NCBI GenBank assembly: GCA_937920635.1
Contig: CAKZUE010000021.1
Location: 21,652-85,651 of the forward strand
Direction of reading: 5' to 3'
Origin: an uncultured Bryobacteraceae bacterium
GTDB taxonomy: Bacteria; Acidobacteriota; Terriglobia; Bryobacterales; Bryobacteraceae
Length of the DNA stretch: 64,000 nucleotides
The notes below the pieces were generated by a model, which searched no databases, was not told the DNA's origin, and saw only the letters and a list, made by a program, of their open reading frames with translations. Both the position numbers and the translations under genes were made by a program. Shown here piece by piece: positions 32,735-42,347 of the stretch (positions within the stretch are counted from its first letter, which is position 1; every line of letters starts with the position of its first letter).

Positions 32735-33558
32735 TCCGCCAGCCGGCGGAAAAAAGCCAGAGCGAGTATCAGTATACCAAAGACTATCCGGTATGCAACA
32801 AAAAACCGCAATGTCCGCCCGCGCAGAAACCGCAGGAACCAGGCGATCACCGCGCATCCGGTGGCTGCGCTGACCGCCATCGCGCTATAAAACACAGCGC
32901 GCTCGCCCTCCGGGATGCCGCCGGCACGGTAGAGATCGAGGAAGGCATCTGCCGCCGCGGCAGCGATGGCTGGCGTCCCAAGCAGGAACGAAAAGCGCGC
33001 CGCAGCGGCGCGGTCCAGCCCGCGGAACAGCCCCGCGACCAGCGTGATCCCGCTGCGGGAAGTGCCGGGAACAACAGCCAAAGCCTGCGCCGCGCCGATG
33101 GCGAGGGCGTCCGTCCAGGTGACATCAGCGACTGTGCGGCTGAACCGCGCCCTGCGCTCGGCCCACCCCATCAGCAGCCCAACCAGGATCAGCATCGTGC
33201 CAATCACCCACGGCGTCCGGAAGACCGTCTCCGCCGCATCCTTCAGCAGCAGCCCCGCGATGCCGACCGGCAGCGTGCCCGCAGCCAGCATCCACAACAT
33301 CCGGCGCGGGAAGTCGCCCTGTGCCGTTGCGCCTCTCGCCAGCCCGAAGCCTTCCAGCACGATTTGCTTCCATTCCCTGGCGAAGTAGATCAGCACTCCC
33401 AGCAGCGTGCCGAAGTGCAGGGCGATGTCGAACGCCAGCCCCTGGTCTTTCCACCCCAGGAGCCATGGCGCCAGAGCCAGATGGGCCGAACTGCTGATGG
33501 GGAGAAACTCGGTGAGACCCTGGATCACCGCAAGAAGCACTGCCTGATGGATGGGCAT
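32731..33558 (-). CDS. uppP: Undecaprenyl-diphosphatase UppP (BacA)
   Basis: A 275-residue membrane protein. The ATG at 33558 gives the standard opening '[27 protein letters not shown]', cited here in parts: the (E/Q)-rich motif '[15 protein letters not shown]' at residues 13-27 and '[17 protein letters not shown]' near 160 are the two active-site signatures. It removes a phosphate from undecaprenyl diphosphate to recycle the lipid carrier for cell-wall synthesis and can give bacitracin resistance. It overlaps ftsK by 4 bases and starts only 43 bases from the divergent pyk start, so its promoter must overlap the pyk leader. An earlier in-frame ATG (33573) is possible. Confidence 0.93.
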   Translation of the reverse strand: MPIHQAVLLAVIQGLTEFLPISSSAHLALAPWLLGWKDQGLAFDIALHFGTLLGVLIYFAREWKQIVLEGFGLARGATAQGDFPRRMLWMLAAGTLPVGIAGLLLKDAAETVFRTPWVIGTMLILVGLLMGWAERRARFSRTVADVTWTDALAIGAAQALAVVPGTSRSGITLVAGLFRGLDRAAAARFSFLLGTPAIAAAAADAFLDLYRAGGIPEGERAVFYSAMAVSAATGCAVIAWFLRFLRGRTLRFFVAYRIVFGILILALAFFRRLAE

Positions 33559-33601
33559 AATGGAAAAGGACATGGTAGCGCAGCTTGCGCCGCCGCCGTT
33601 T

Positions 33602-35023
33602 ATGACAAACACAAAAATCATCGCCACGCTCGGACCCGCCACGGGCAGTGCGGAAATGATCCGGCGGCTGATCGAAGCCGGCGTGGATGTCTTCCGCCTC
33701 AACGCCTCTCACGGTACGCCTGAGTGGCGCGCGGAGATGGTGCGCCTGGTGCGCGCCGAGAGTGCGGATGCGGCGTTTCCCGTCGGGATTCTGCTCGACT
33801 TGCAGGGGCCGAAAATCCGCTTGGGCCGGTTCGAGGGCGGCTCGGCGCTTTTGGAAGAAGGATCGGAATTTGTCATCACCACCGAGGAAATCGAAGGCGA
33901 TTCCACCGCCGCGTCGACCACTTACAAGGACTTTGCCCGCGACGTCAAGCCGGGCGACCGCGTGCTGCTGGCCGATGGCGCGCTCGAACTGAAGGTTCTG
34001 GACGCCGACGGCGTCAAGGCGCGCTGCCGCGTCGTGCGCGGCGGCGTCGTCTCCGACAGAAAAGGGATCAACCTGCCGGGCGCGCAGCTTTCCACGCCCT
34101 CGCTGACCCGGCGGGACATGGAGACCTTGCAGGAAGGGCTGGAATCCGGCATCGATCTGGTGGCGCTGTCATTCGTCCGGCGCTCCTCCGACATCCTCCG
34201 GCTGCGCCTATTCCTGGAAGAGAAAGGCGCGAATCTTCCGATCATCGCGAAAATCGAAAAACCTGAGGCCGTGGAGAACCTCAAGGACATTCTCGCCGAG
34301 ACCGATGGAGTGATGGTGGCCCGGGGCGATCTGGGCGTGGAATGCCCGATGGAAAAGGTGCCCTTCATTCAGAAATCCATCATCGAGCAGGCGCGCCGCG
34401 CGGGGAAATTCGTGATCACGGCCACGCAAATGCTCGAGTCGATGATCGAGAACCCATTTCCCACCCGGGCCGAGGTCAGCGACGTCGCCAACGCCATCTA
34501 CGACGGCACCGACGCCGTCATGCTCAGCGGCGAGACCTCGGTAGGCAAGTACCCGGTGGAAGCCGTGCGCCTGATGGACCGCACGGCGTATGAAGCGGAG
34601 CTCTCGCTGGGCCGCCTCGGCTTCCGCGAGCTGCCCCGCCGTGATTCGGTCACTCACGCCGAAATTGTCGCCGACGCTGCCTTCCACGCCGCACGGCTCG
34701 CCGGCGCTCAGGCCATCGTCGTTTTTTCGGCTTCAGGCGCCTCAGCGAGGCTCGTCGCCCGCTACCGCCCGCCGGTTCCCATCTTCACCTTCACCCCCTC
34801 AGCCACCGCGGCGCGGGCGCTCTCGGTCGTTTACGGCGTGCAGGCGATCCCGCAGCCGCACGTCTCCTCCACCGACGAAATGATGGCTCTCATGGACCGC
34901 GTGCTGCTCGATCGCGGCCTGGTCAAGCCCCGCGACGCCGTTGTCTTCGTCGCCGGACAACCGATCGGCCGCCCTGGCACCACCAACATGATGAAGCTCC
35001 ACCGCGTCGGCGAAGCCGTCTGA
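33602..35023 (+). CDS. pyk: Pyruvate kinase
   Basis: A 473-residue glycolytic enzyme that transfers phosphate from phosphoenolpyruvate to ADP. The start at 33602 gives the usual '[13 protein letters not shown]'; earlier in-frame starts exist (33551-33572) and no ribosome site decides clearly. Motifs: 'FRLNASHG' near 36 with the catalytic Arg/Asn, '[15 protein letters not shown]' with the key Lys, '[13 protein letters not shown]' (metal-binding Asp), '[28 protein letters not shown]' read in parts, and '[19 protein letters not shown]'. The C-terminal allosteric domain is complete. It is divergent from uppP. Confidence 0.94.
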   Translation: MTNTKIIATLGPATGSAEMIRRLIEAGVDVFRLNASHGTPEWRAEMVRLVRAESADAAFPVGILLDLQGPKIRLGRFEGGSALLEEGSEFVITTEEIEGDSTAASTTYKDFARDVKPGDRVLLADGALELKVLDADGVKARCRVVRGGVVSDRKGINLPGAQLSTPSLTRRDMETLQEGLESGIDLVALSFVRRSSDILRLRLFLEEKGANLPIIAKIEKPEAVENLKDILAETDGVMVARGDLGVECPMEKVPFIQKSIIEQARRAGKFVITATQMLESMIENPFPTRAEVSDVANAIYDGTDAVMLSGETSVGKYPVEAVRLMDRTAYEAELSLGRLGFRELPRRDSVTHAEIVADAAFHAARLAGAQAIVVFSASGASARLVARYRPPVPIFTFTPSATAARALSVVYGVQAIPQPHVSSTDEMMALMDRVLLDRGLVKPRDAVVFVAGQPIGRPGTTNMMKLHRVGEAV

Positions 35024-35094
35024 CGCCCATTCCCTATTCGCGGCTCTTGCGGCGCCCAACTCTGCCACAATGTGATTTCGCCAGGACAAGCCGC

Positions 35095-35619
35095 ATGACG
35101 CCCCTGCATCCCTACATCGAATCCGTGCTGGCGGCGATGGTTCTTATCGCCGCCTTCACAGACCTGAAGCGCCGCGAGATCCCCAACTGGCTGTCGCTGG
35201 GAGGCATCGCGGCGGGCATCGCCCTGAACACCGGGCTGGCGGGCTGGACGGGCCTTAAAACAGCCGGCGCGGGACTGGGCCTGGCCGCCCTGATCTTCAT
35301 CCCGCTGTTCATCATGCGCTGGCTCGGCGGCGGCGACGTCAAGATCATGGGCGCCATCGGCGCGCTCGCCGGCCCTCAGTATATGATCGTGATTTTTGTT
35401 TTTGACGCGATCCTGGGCGGCATTGCCGCTCTCGTGCTGGTCGTTGTCCGCGGCCGGCTGCGGAAAACGCTCCGGAACATTCCCCGCATGTTCCGTTTGA
35501 AACGCGACAGCGAACTCGAGGCGGGCGGCGAGAAGTCCCTGGGCCTGCCGCGCGCCGTCACCATCGCGGCGGCCACCTTGCTCGTGCTGTGGGGCGCTAC
35601 TCGAGCACCGGCAGGATGA
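35095..35619 (+). CDS. A24-type prepilin peptidase (CpaA/TadV-like)
   Basis: A 174-residue membrane protein of the short prepilin-peptidase form without the N-terminal methylase domain. The two aspartates of the family are seen in 'FTDLKRREIPN' (Asp23) and 'GGGDVK' (Asp81), within about four to five hydrophobic helices. Such peptidases cut the leader of type IV pilins or Flp pilins. No pilin or assembly gene is near, so this is an orphan. AGGA precedes the ATG at 35095. Its 3' end overlaps the convergent CocE-like gene by 23 bases. Confidence 0.85.
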   Translation: MTPLHPYIESVLAAMVLIAAFTDLKRREIPNWLSLGGIAAGIALNTGLAGWTGLKTAGAGLGLAALIFIPLFIMRWLGGGDVKIMGAIGALAGPQYMIVIFVFDAILGGIAALVLVVVRGRLRKTLRNIPRMFRLKRDSELEAGGEKSLGLPRAVTIAAATLLVLWGATRAPAG

Positions 35620-37498
35620 CCGCGCTCGCCGCCTGCCTCGTGCGGTAGACGCGGTGCGTCGCCTTGATGAAATCGGCGGCGCGGGCTTCATGGATCCGCA
35701 CGAACTTCTGCGGGTTGCGGTCCGCCAGCGGGAACCATGAGCTCTGCACGTGGATCATGATCCGGTGGCCGCGCCGGAAGGTGTGGAACACGTCCGGCAG
35801 TTCGAACTCCACCACTTCCACCCTGCCCGGCGTGAACGGCGTTGGCTTGTCGAAGCCCGTGCGGAAGCGCCCGCGGAACGGCTCGCCGCGCACCAGCATC
35901 TGATAGCCGCCCATCCGGACCTGCTTTGGATTCGGCTGCGGATCGGGCGCGTCGTTCGGAAAGACGTCGATCAGCTTCACCACCCAGTCGGCGTCCGTGC
36001 CCGTCGTGGAGACGTGCAGCACGGCCTTCAACGGGCCGGCGATCCGCGTGTCCTGCTCGAGCGGCTCCGTCTGGTAGACCAGCACGTCGGGCCGTGTGGA
36101 TGCGAACCGCTGGTCGTCGGTCATGTAGTCGTAGTTCATGCCGCGGTCGATGTAGGGCAGGAAGGGCACGGGGCGGTTCGGATCCGACAGATACTCGTCG
36201 AAACCTTCAGCGGCCGCAGGAGCCTCCGTCGACAGCCGTCCTTCTTCGCGGAAATAGAACGTCCGCTTGCGCGCCTCCCTGGGGGGCCACGCGTCCATGC
36301 GGTGCCATTCATTGCGGCCCGTTTCAAAGACGAACGCTTCGGGCAATGGCCGCGCGGGGCTCTCGCCCTTCAGGTGCTGCGCGAAGAACGGATATTCGAT
36401 TTCGTCCTGGAAGAACTTCGACGTGTTCACGGCGAAGCTGATGTTGCCCAGCGACGTGCCGTCGGAACGCGCCCAGCCCCCGTGGCTCCACGGGCCTTCC
36501 ACCAGCATGTTCACCGCGCCCGGATTCTGCTTCTCGGCGGATTCATACAGGCGCAGCGGCCCGAACACATCCTCGGCGTCGAACCAGCCGCCGACGGTCA
36601 GCATCGCGGGCTTCAGATTCGTCACATATTGCCGGAGATCGCGCGCCTTCCAGTAATCACTATAGGTATCGTTCTCGAGCAACTCGCGCCAGAATTTCAC
36701 CTGCCCTTTGAAAAACTTCTCGTCATAGTTCGCCAGCGGTCCGGCGGAGAGGTGGAAGGTGTAGGCGTCGGGGCCGTCAATTTCGAACCGTGAACCCGCC
36801 AGCAGCGCCTCCGAAGGCTGCGGCCGTCCGAACGCGCCGAGAAAATTGAACGCATGCGCCAGGAACAGCACTCCATTGTGGCGGAAATCGTCGCCGATGA
36901 ACCAGTTGATCACCGGCGCCTGCGGAGACACGGCTTTCAGCGCCGGGTGCGCGTCGATGGCGCCCATGGCCGCATAAAATCCGGGGTACGAGATGCCCCA
37001 CATGCCGGCGCGTCCGTTGTTGCCGCCGATGTTCTTCACCAGCCAGTCGATGGTGTCGTAGGTGTCGGACGACTCATCGACATCCGTTTTCGACTTCTTG
37101 TTGGGAATATGCGGCCTCACATGGATGAACTCGCCCTCGCTGCGGCCGCGCCCGCGCACGTCCTGATAAGCGAAGATAAATCCGTCGCGCATGAACTTTT
37201 CGCTCGCCGGTCCGAGGCTCATGCGGTAATTGTCGATCCCGTACGGGGCCACCGAATACGGCGTCCGCAGCAGCAGGATGGGATAGGTGCGGCTCCGGTC
37301 CTTGGGCGTGTAGATCGAAGTGAACAGCCGCACGCCGTCGCGCATCGGGATCAGCACCTCGTGCTTGGTGTAGTGCTGGCGGATGTACGCCGCCCGCTCG
37401 GCAGCCTGCGGCGGCAACTGCGGCGGGGCCACGGTGCGCGGCTGCGCCGCCAGCATGAGCGGGACAAGCAGGGCAAGAAGAAATCGCCGGGTGATCAT
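35597..37498 (-). CDS. Secreted CocE/NonD-family hydrolase (peptidase S15-like)
   Basis: A 633-residue protein; ATG 37498 has a GAGGGA site 6 bases before it, and a GTG one codon earlier is the alternative. The N terminus is a signal peptide 'ITRRFLLALLVPLMLAAQ'. The alpha/beta-hydrolase part carries 'GYAVVYQDVRGRG'-type sequence, here 'FIFAYQDVRGRGRSEG', the nucleophile elbow 'MWGISYPGF', 'VGGWFDAEDVFG' with the Asp and 'GPWSHGGWA' with the His. The C-terminal about 200 residues form the usual jelly-roll. The family includes cocaine esterase, glutaryl-7-ACA acylase and X-Pro dipeptidyl peptidases. It heads a run of secreted or membrane peptidases. Confidence 0.88.
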   Translation of the reverse strand: MITRRFLLALLVPLMLAAQPRTVAPPQLPPQAAERAAYIRQHYTKHEVLIPMRDGVRLFTSIYTPKDRSRTYPILLLRTPYSVAPYGIDNYRMSLGPASEKFMRDGFIFAYQDVRGRGRSEGEFIHVRPHIPNKKSKTDVDESSDTYDTIDWLVKNIGGNNGRAGMWGISYPGFYAAMGAIDAHPALKAVSPQAPVINWFIGDDFRHNGVLFLAHAFNFLGAFGRPQPSEALLAGSRFEIDGPDAYTFHLSAGPLANYDEKFFKGQVKFWRELLENDTYSDYWKARDLRQYVTNLKPAMLTVGGWFDAEDVFGPLRLYESAEKQNPGAVNMLVEGPWSHGGWARSDGTSLGNISFAVNTSKFFQDEIEYPFFAQHLKGESPARPLPEAFVFETGRNEWHRMDAWPPREARKRTFYFREEGRLSTEAPAAAEGFDEYLSDPNRPVPFLPYIDRGMNYDYMTDDQRFASTRPDVLVYQTEPLEQDTRIAGPLKAVLHVSTTGTDADWVVKLIDVFPNDAPDPQPNPKQVRMGGYQMLVRGEPFRGRFRTGFDKPTPFTPGRVEVVEFELPDVFHTFRRGHRIMIHVQSSWFPLADRNPQKFVRIHEARAADFIKATHRVYRTRQAASAVILPVLE

Positions 37499-37510
37499 CA
37501 CAAATCCCTC

Positions 37511-38116
37511 TTATCTGAACAGGAGAAACAGGCGCATCGCGCCCGCGTAACTGGCCTCCACCATCCACCGGCCCAGGCCGGTGGAAAACATCAGCACAAG
37601 CAGCAGAATGAATCCGAAGCGCGCCAGCTCGAGATAAACCGCCACGGGAATGCGCGCGGCGATCAGGATTTTCGAGCCATCCAGCGGCGGAATGGGGATC
37701 ATGTTGAACAGCGCCAGAAACAGGCTGATGAACGCCGCCCGGAACAGGATCTCTACTCCAGACGGCCACATCACCGCAATCGCCGCCAGCACCAACGCGA
37801 ACACCACGTTGCTTGCCGGTCCGGCAAGCGCCACCGCCAGCAGCCCGTTGGCCCCGCCGCGCAGCTTGGACGGATTCGTGTTCACGGCCTTGCCCCAGCC
37901 GAAAAAGACGCCGCCGAACAGCGAAGATACCAGCGGCACGAACACCGTGCCCATCCAGTCCACGTGCGCCAGGGGATTGAGAGTCACGCGCCCTTCCAGC
38001 CGCGGCGTGTCATCGCCCAGCCGGTCCGCCACAAACGCGTGGGCGAACTCGTGCGGCGTTGTCAGAATCCAGAAAATGGTCACGTTCAGCAGCGCCTGCG
38101 TGAAGTCGAGCTGCAT
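37511..38116 (-). CDS. Site-2 protease family membrane metalloprotease (M50)
   Basis: A 201-residue membrane protein. The zinc motif 'PHEFAHAFVADRLGDDTP' (HExxH at 22-26) and the distal 'FNMIPIPPLDGSKIL' (N-x-x-P-x-x-DG) are both present within about five hydrophobic helices, so it is a complete minimal S2P without PDZ or CBS domains. Such proteins resemble Bacillus YwhC. The ATG at 38116 shares one base with the stop of the S9 peptidase gene (TGATG), so translation is coupled. Substrates are unknown. Confidence 0.9.
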   Translation of the reverse strand: MQLDFTQALLNVTIFWILTTPHEFAHAFVADRLGDDTPRLEGRVTLNPLAHVDWMGTVFVPLVSSLFGGVFFGWGKAVNTNPSKLRGGANGLLAVALAGPASNVVFALVLAAIAVMWPSGVEILFRAAFISLFLALFNMIPIPPLDGSKILIAARIPVAVYLELARFGFILLLVLMFSTGLGRWMVEASYAGAMRLFLLFR

Positions 38117-40122
38117 CAGTTGTCCTTCACCCGGTACTTTTCGAACCACGCCAGCAGGTAAAGCTGCTGCATCAACTGATGCGACGGGCGCCTCCAGCCG
38201 TGGAACTCCTCCGGCACGCGCACCAGCAGCGTCTCCTTTTTCAGCAGTTTCAGCGCCCGGTAATACTCTTCGCTCTGCGAAATCGGCGTGCGCAGGTCCG
38301 CCTCGCCCGTCATGACCATCGTTGGCGTCGTCACGTTGGCCACATAGTGCAGCGGCGAGCGCACCGCGTACTCCATCGGATCCTCCCACGGCTTCTTGCG
38401 GAACTGGTCGTACCACATCACACCGTCGGTGGTGCCGACGAAACTGTGCCAGTTGATCACCGGACGCATGGAGACCGCCGCGCGGAAACGGTTCGTGTGG
38501 CCCACGATCCACGCCGTCAGCACGCCCCCGCCGCTGCCGCCGCAGACAAAGAGATTGCGCTCGTCGATGAAGCCCTTTTTCAATGCGGCATCGACTCCCG
38601 CCATCAGATCGTCGTAGTCCTTGCCCGGATACGCCAGGTGGATCCCGTTGACGAAGTCCTGCCCGTAGCCTGTGCTGCCGCGCGGATTCGAGTACAGCAC
38701 GGCATAGCCGTTGGCGGCGAAGTTCTGCCACGCCCAGTTGAAGGCCACGCTGTACATGGACCACGGCCCGCCGTGGATGTACAGCACCAGCGGGTACTTT
38801 CGATTGGGATCGAAGTTCACCGGCTTCACCAGCCAGCCCTGGATCTTGAACCCGTCCGGTCCGTCCCACCACATCTCTTCCACTTCGCCGAGAGCCCGGT
38901 CCTCGAGCACGTCCTGGTTCACGTCCAGAATCTTCGTCACCACATTGCCGCGGATGTGCACCAGCGACGAGGGCTCATGGAACGCAGACCGCACGGCGGC
39001 GACGTCGCCGCTCTTCGCCAGAGAAGCCTGCGAAATGACGTGCGCGCCATCGGTCACCTTGCGCGGCGCGCCGTTCAGAGGCAGGAAGTAGAGGTTCGCC
39101 GTGCCCTTCTCCTCCATGGTGAAAAACACGCCGGACCCGTCGGCGCTCCAGTGCAGCTCGCCCGGTCCCGAGGGAAGGTTGCCCGCCCACAGGCGCTTTT
39201 GTCCGCCCTCGCTGTCCATCAGGTAGATGGAGGGCAAATGATACGTCAGCAGCTTGTCATCGAACCCCGTGTAGGCGATCCACTTGCCGTGCGGCTTCGG
39301 ATTCGTGTCCGGCCCCTTGCGGTCCGTGAGCTGGCGGATGTTGCCCGTGGCCACATCGAGCGCGTAAATCTCGGTGTCGTTGCGCAGATACTCGGCATCG
39401 GGCTTGCGGATGCCGCTGAAGTAGATGGTCTTCCCATCGGGCGACCATTGCGGATCGCGGTGATTGTACTTGCCTGAAGTGATCTGCCTGGCCGTGCCGC
39501 CGGTGAAGGCATCCACCACGAAGATGTGCGACCAGCCCTTCGGCACGGGGCCGATGCCGTCGCTGGCCCACGACAGCCGGTCGACGATCACGGCGGGCTT
39601 GGCCCACTGCGCGCCCTCGGGCCGCTTCGGCAGCTTGATCGGCAGAATCGGATCTTCGTCGGGCACGGTCACAGTGAAGGCGATCTTCTTCCCGTCCGGC
39701 GACCAGCGGATCTGCGAAGGCGCCTTCTCGACCCGCGTCAGTTGCGCCACCTCGCGCGTGTCCGCCCACATCACATGGATCTGCGTCGTGCCGTCGCGGT
39801 CGCTCAGGAATGCAATGCGCTTCCCGTCGGGCGACCACACGGGCGAGGAATCGCGCCACGGTCCGGAGGTGAGCTCGCGCAGCTTCGCGCCCGCAGGGTC
39901 CGTCCATCCGGTGATCAGCCACAGATTGTTCCGCTGCTGATCTTTGATCCGGTCGACAAATCCGCGCGCGAAGACGATCGCCTTGCCATCCGGCGATATG
40001 GCGGGACTGGAGACGCTCTCCATGTCGAACAGCGTCTCGGACTCGAGCCCTTTTTTCTCTTGGGCGGGAAGACTGACGAGCACCGCCAGCGTAAGGAACA
40101 CCAGTGAGCCGGTTCGTGACAT
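38116..40122 (-). CDS. Secreted S9-family prolyl oligopeptidase-like peptidase
   Basis: A 668-residue protein with a signal peptide ('LVFLTLAVLVSLPAQ'). Residues about 35-400 are a beta-propeller built of PD40-type repeats ('SPAISPDGKAIVFA', 'SPVWSPDGKRIAFLSD', 'DPQWSPDGKTIYFSG'). The C-terminal catalytic domain has 'LYIHGGPWSMYS' (oxyanion), 'VCGGSGGGVLTAW' (nucleophile Ser), 'MTGEADLRTPISQSE' (Asp) and 'VPEEFHGWRRPS' (His), as in acylaminoacyl-peptidase/DPP-like S9 enzymes. GAGG stands 3 bases before the ATG. It lies 94 bases downstream of the S46 gene and overlaps the M50 gene. Confidence 0.92.
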   Translation of the reverse strand: MSRTGSLVFLTLAVLVSLPAQEKKGLESETLFDMESVSSPAISPDGKAIVFARGFVDRIKDQQRNNLWLITGWTDPAGAKLRELTSGPWRDSSPVWSPDGKRIAFLSDRDGTTQIHVMWADTREVAQLTRVEKAPSQIRWSPDGKKIAFTVTVPDEDPILPIKLPKRPEGAQWAKPAVIVDRLSWASDGIGPVPKGWSHIFVVDAFTGGTARQITSGKYNHRDPQWSPDGKTIYFSGIRKPDAEYLRNDTEIYALDVATGNIRQLTDRKGPDTNPKPHGKWIAYTGFDDKLLTYHLPSIYLMDSEGGQKRLWAGNLPSGPGELHWSADGSGVFFTMEEKGTANLYFLPLNGAPRKVTDGAHVISQASLAKSGDVAAVRSAFHEPSSLVHIRGNVVTKILDVNQDVLEDRALGEVEEMWWDGPDGFKIQGWLVKPVNFDPNRKYPLVLYIHGGPWSMYSVAFNWAWQNFAANGYAVLYSNPRGSTGYGQDFVNGIHLAYPGKDYDDLMAGVDAALKKGFIDERNLFVCGGSGGGVLTAWIVGHTNRFRAAVSMRPVINWHSFVGTTDGVMWYDQFRKKPWEDPMEYAVRSPLHYVANVTTPTMVMTGEADLRTPISQSEEYYRALKLLKKETLLVRVPEEFHGWRRPSHQLMQQLYLLAWFEKYRVKDN

Positions 40123-40216
40123 AACCTCATGCTACACGTCAGGCGCGCGAGGTGATGAAACAGACTTCGGTATCCGTTTCGGGCGCCCCGCGGCGCTGCG
40201 GCATCGTGTGTGGCGC

Positions 40217-42280
40217 TTACTTCGCTGTCCTCGCGAACCCCAGCTCTTCCAGCACGCGCGTGGCGCCGTAAACCGACCGCAGGGCTTCAATGATGCCGCT
40301 CGAAGCCACATGGACGCAGCGCTCGCCGCGGTCCATGCCGTAGACGAAGCGGTTGTGCATCGCCTCGTAATTGGAATCGAACACGATGCCGGTCACCTCG
40401 CCGCGCGTGTTCACCGTCGGCGAGCCGGAGTTGCCGCCGATGATGTCCGCGGTGGAGACGAAATTGAACGGCGTCTTCAGCTTCAGCGCAGACTTCCGCT
40501 CCAGCCACTTCGCCGGCAGTTTGTAGGGATCCTCTCCGGTGGCGCGCCGGTACAGCCCGTCGAAGTCCGTCGCCCACCGCACCGGCTGCCCCTGCGCGTT
40601 GCGGTATCCCTGCACCGCGCCGAACGACAGCCGCAGCGAGCCCGTCGCGTCCGGATAGACCGACGTGCCATACAGCGTGAACCGCGCCCGCGCAATGCGC
40701 GATGACGCATCGCGGATCACCGGGTCGAACTCCTCGTCAAACACCTTCCGGATGGCGCGCGCATGCGGGTCGATCAGCCGCACCAGGCGGATCATCCCGT
40801 CTTCAGAGCTCTTCACCGCCGCGGCGTCAGCCGCCAGCCGCTTCCGCTCGCCCACATCGTGCAGCATCGAGCTCGACACGTACTCGCGCGCGGCGTCAGC
40901 CGGAGTCCTGCCATCCAGGATCTGACGGACCACGGGATGCGCCGCGCCCAGCTCCGCCGAGAGCAGCTCGAACCACTTCTGGAGCATCAGCGCTTCCAGT
41001 TCCGGCGTCACCGGCGTCTGCGCGAACAGCCGCAGCTCGAGCGACGGCAGCGCGGCATCGCTGTACTCGCGCAGCCGCTCGGCGTTCGGCTTCGCGCGCT
41101 CTTCCGCAAGCCGGTAAAGATGGCGCGCGTAGGTGAACATGTCGCACAGGATGGCGCCGTTTTCGAGAAGATACTCCGCCGAGCGCGGACGCCATTTCTG
41201 ATACGCCGCCGCCACCTGCTCGAAGGCGTCTCCCAGCGCCTCTCTGGCTCTGGGATTTGCGGCTGCGGCGGCGCGGAACTGTTCCTCGCTCTGGCGCTTG
41301 GCTTCCATCAGCCACGCCTCGCGCATGCCCTTCAGTTCGCCGTCCCGCACCTTGTAAGAGTTCTCGGCGCCGAACAGTTTGTCGCGGGCCACGCGGTGAT
41401 TCTCCTCGCTCTTCGCGCCGTATTCCTTCAGCGCCTGGATGATGGCGGAGAGGTTGCGCAGCGTGCGCGGATAACTCACGTCGCGCAGGAATTCCAGTTG
41501 CGCCAGCGTGATGAAGCGGTCTGTCGAGCCGGGATGGCCGCTCACCAGCGCCAGTTCGCCCTCGCGCGGCCCGCTCTTCGACCATTTCAGGTAATTCGGC
41601 GTCGCCGCCGGCTTGCCGTCCTCGTACGCGCGCAAGAACGTGATGTCCAGACAGAAGCGCGGGTAGGTGAAGTTGTCCGGATCGCCGCCGAAGAAGGCGA
41701 TCGCCTCTTCCGGCGCGAACACCAGCCGCACATCGGTGTACTTCTTGTAGCGGTAGAGATGGTAGAGCGCGCCCGAGTACAGCGTCACCACCGTGCAGGC
41801 GCCGCCGTTACGGTCCATGCATTCTTTCTCGATGGTGTTCATCGCCGCCTGCCGCTGCGCGGCGGCTTTCGGATCGGAGGGAGGCGCGGTGACCGATTTG
41901 TTCACGCGCTCCGTGACGTCTTCGATCTCCAGCAGCACCTGCACCTCCAGCCCCGGGCACTTCAGTTCCTGGTCCGGCGTTTCGGCGTAGAAGCCGTCGC
42001 GCATGTAGTTGTGCTCTTTCGAACTCACGTTCTGGATGCAGCGCGACGCGACGTGATGGTTGGTGAAGATGAGTCCGTTCGGGGAAACGAAGGATCCGGA
42101 GCCGCCGCCGAATCGGACCGACGAGAGCCGGAGATGATCGAGAAACTCTTTCGATGGCTGGAAGCGGTGCCTGGATGCCAGTTGCGCTTCGGGGATCGCG
42201 TTGAACAGCCACAGACCCTCGTCGGCGCGGACGAGGCTGACAGCCAGCAGGGCGAAGAGGAACAACCTGGTTCGTTTCAT
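40217..42280 (-). CDS. Secreted S46-family dipeptidyl-peptidase (DPP7/DPP11-like)
   Basis: A 687-residue protein. ATG 42280 has an AAGGAAAGG site and a signal peptide 'KRTRLFLFALLAVSLVRA'. The mature start 'DEGLWLFNAIP' is the typical S46 opening. Catalytic residues can be placed: His in 'FTNHHVASRC' (about 76), Asp in 'FFGGDPDNFTYPR', and the nucleophile Ser in 'IIGGNSGSPTVNTRGE' near the C terminus. S46 enzymes release dipeptides from the N terminus of peptides and are best known from Porphyromonas and other Bacteroidota. Whether it prefers acidic or hydrophobic residues cannot be read here. Divergent from the cation transporter. Confidence 0.92.
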   Translation of the reverse strand: MKRTRLFLFALLAVSLVRADEGLWLFNAIPEAQLASRHRFQPSKEFLDHLRLSSVRFGGGSGSFVSPNGLIFTNHHVASRCIQNVSSKEHNYMRDGFYAETPDQELKCPGLEVQVLLEIEDVTERVNKSVTAPPSDPKAAAQRQAAMNTIEKECMDRNGGACTVVTLYSGALYHLYRYKKYTDVRLVFAPEEAIAFFGGDPDNFTYPRFCLDITFLRAYEDGKPAATPNYLKWSKSGPREGELALVSGHPGSTDRFITLAQLEFLRDVSYPRTLRNLSAIIQALKEYGAKSEENHRVARDKLFGAENSYKVRDGELKGMREAWLMEAKRQSEEQFRAAAAANPRAREALGDAFEQVAAAYQKWRPRSAEYLLENGAILCDMFTYARHLYRLAEERAKPNAERLREYSDAALPSLELRLFAQTPVTPELEALMLQKWFELLSAELGAAHPVVRQILDGRTPADAAREYVSSSMLHDVGERKRLAADAAAVKSSEDGMIRLVRLIDPHARAIRKVFDEEFDPVIRDASSRIARARFTLYGTSVYPDATGSLRLSFGAVQGYRNAQGQPVRWATDFDGLYRRATGEDPYKLPAKWLERKSALKLKTPFNFVSTADIIGGNSGSPTVNTRGEVTGIVFDSNYEAMHNRFVYGMDRGERCVHVASSGIIEALRSVYGATRVLEELGFARTAK

Positions 42281-42347
42281 TCGGGAATGCCTTTCCTTCT
42301 CAGGATAGCGGGGTGTGAATTCCATCCGGGCGCCGCAGTGTCGGACA

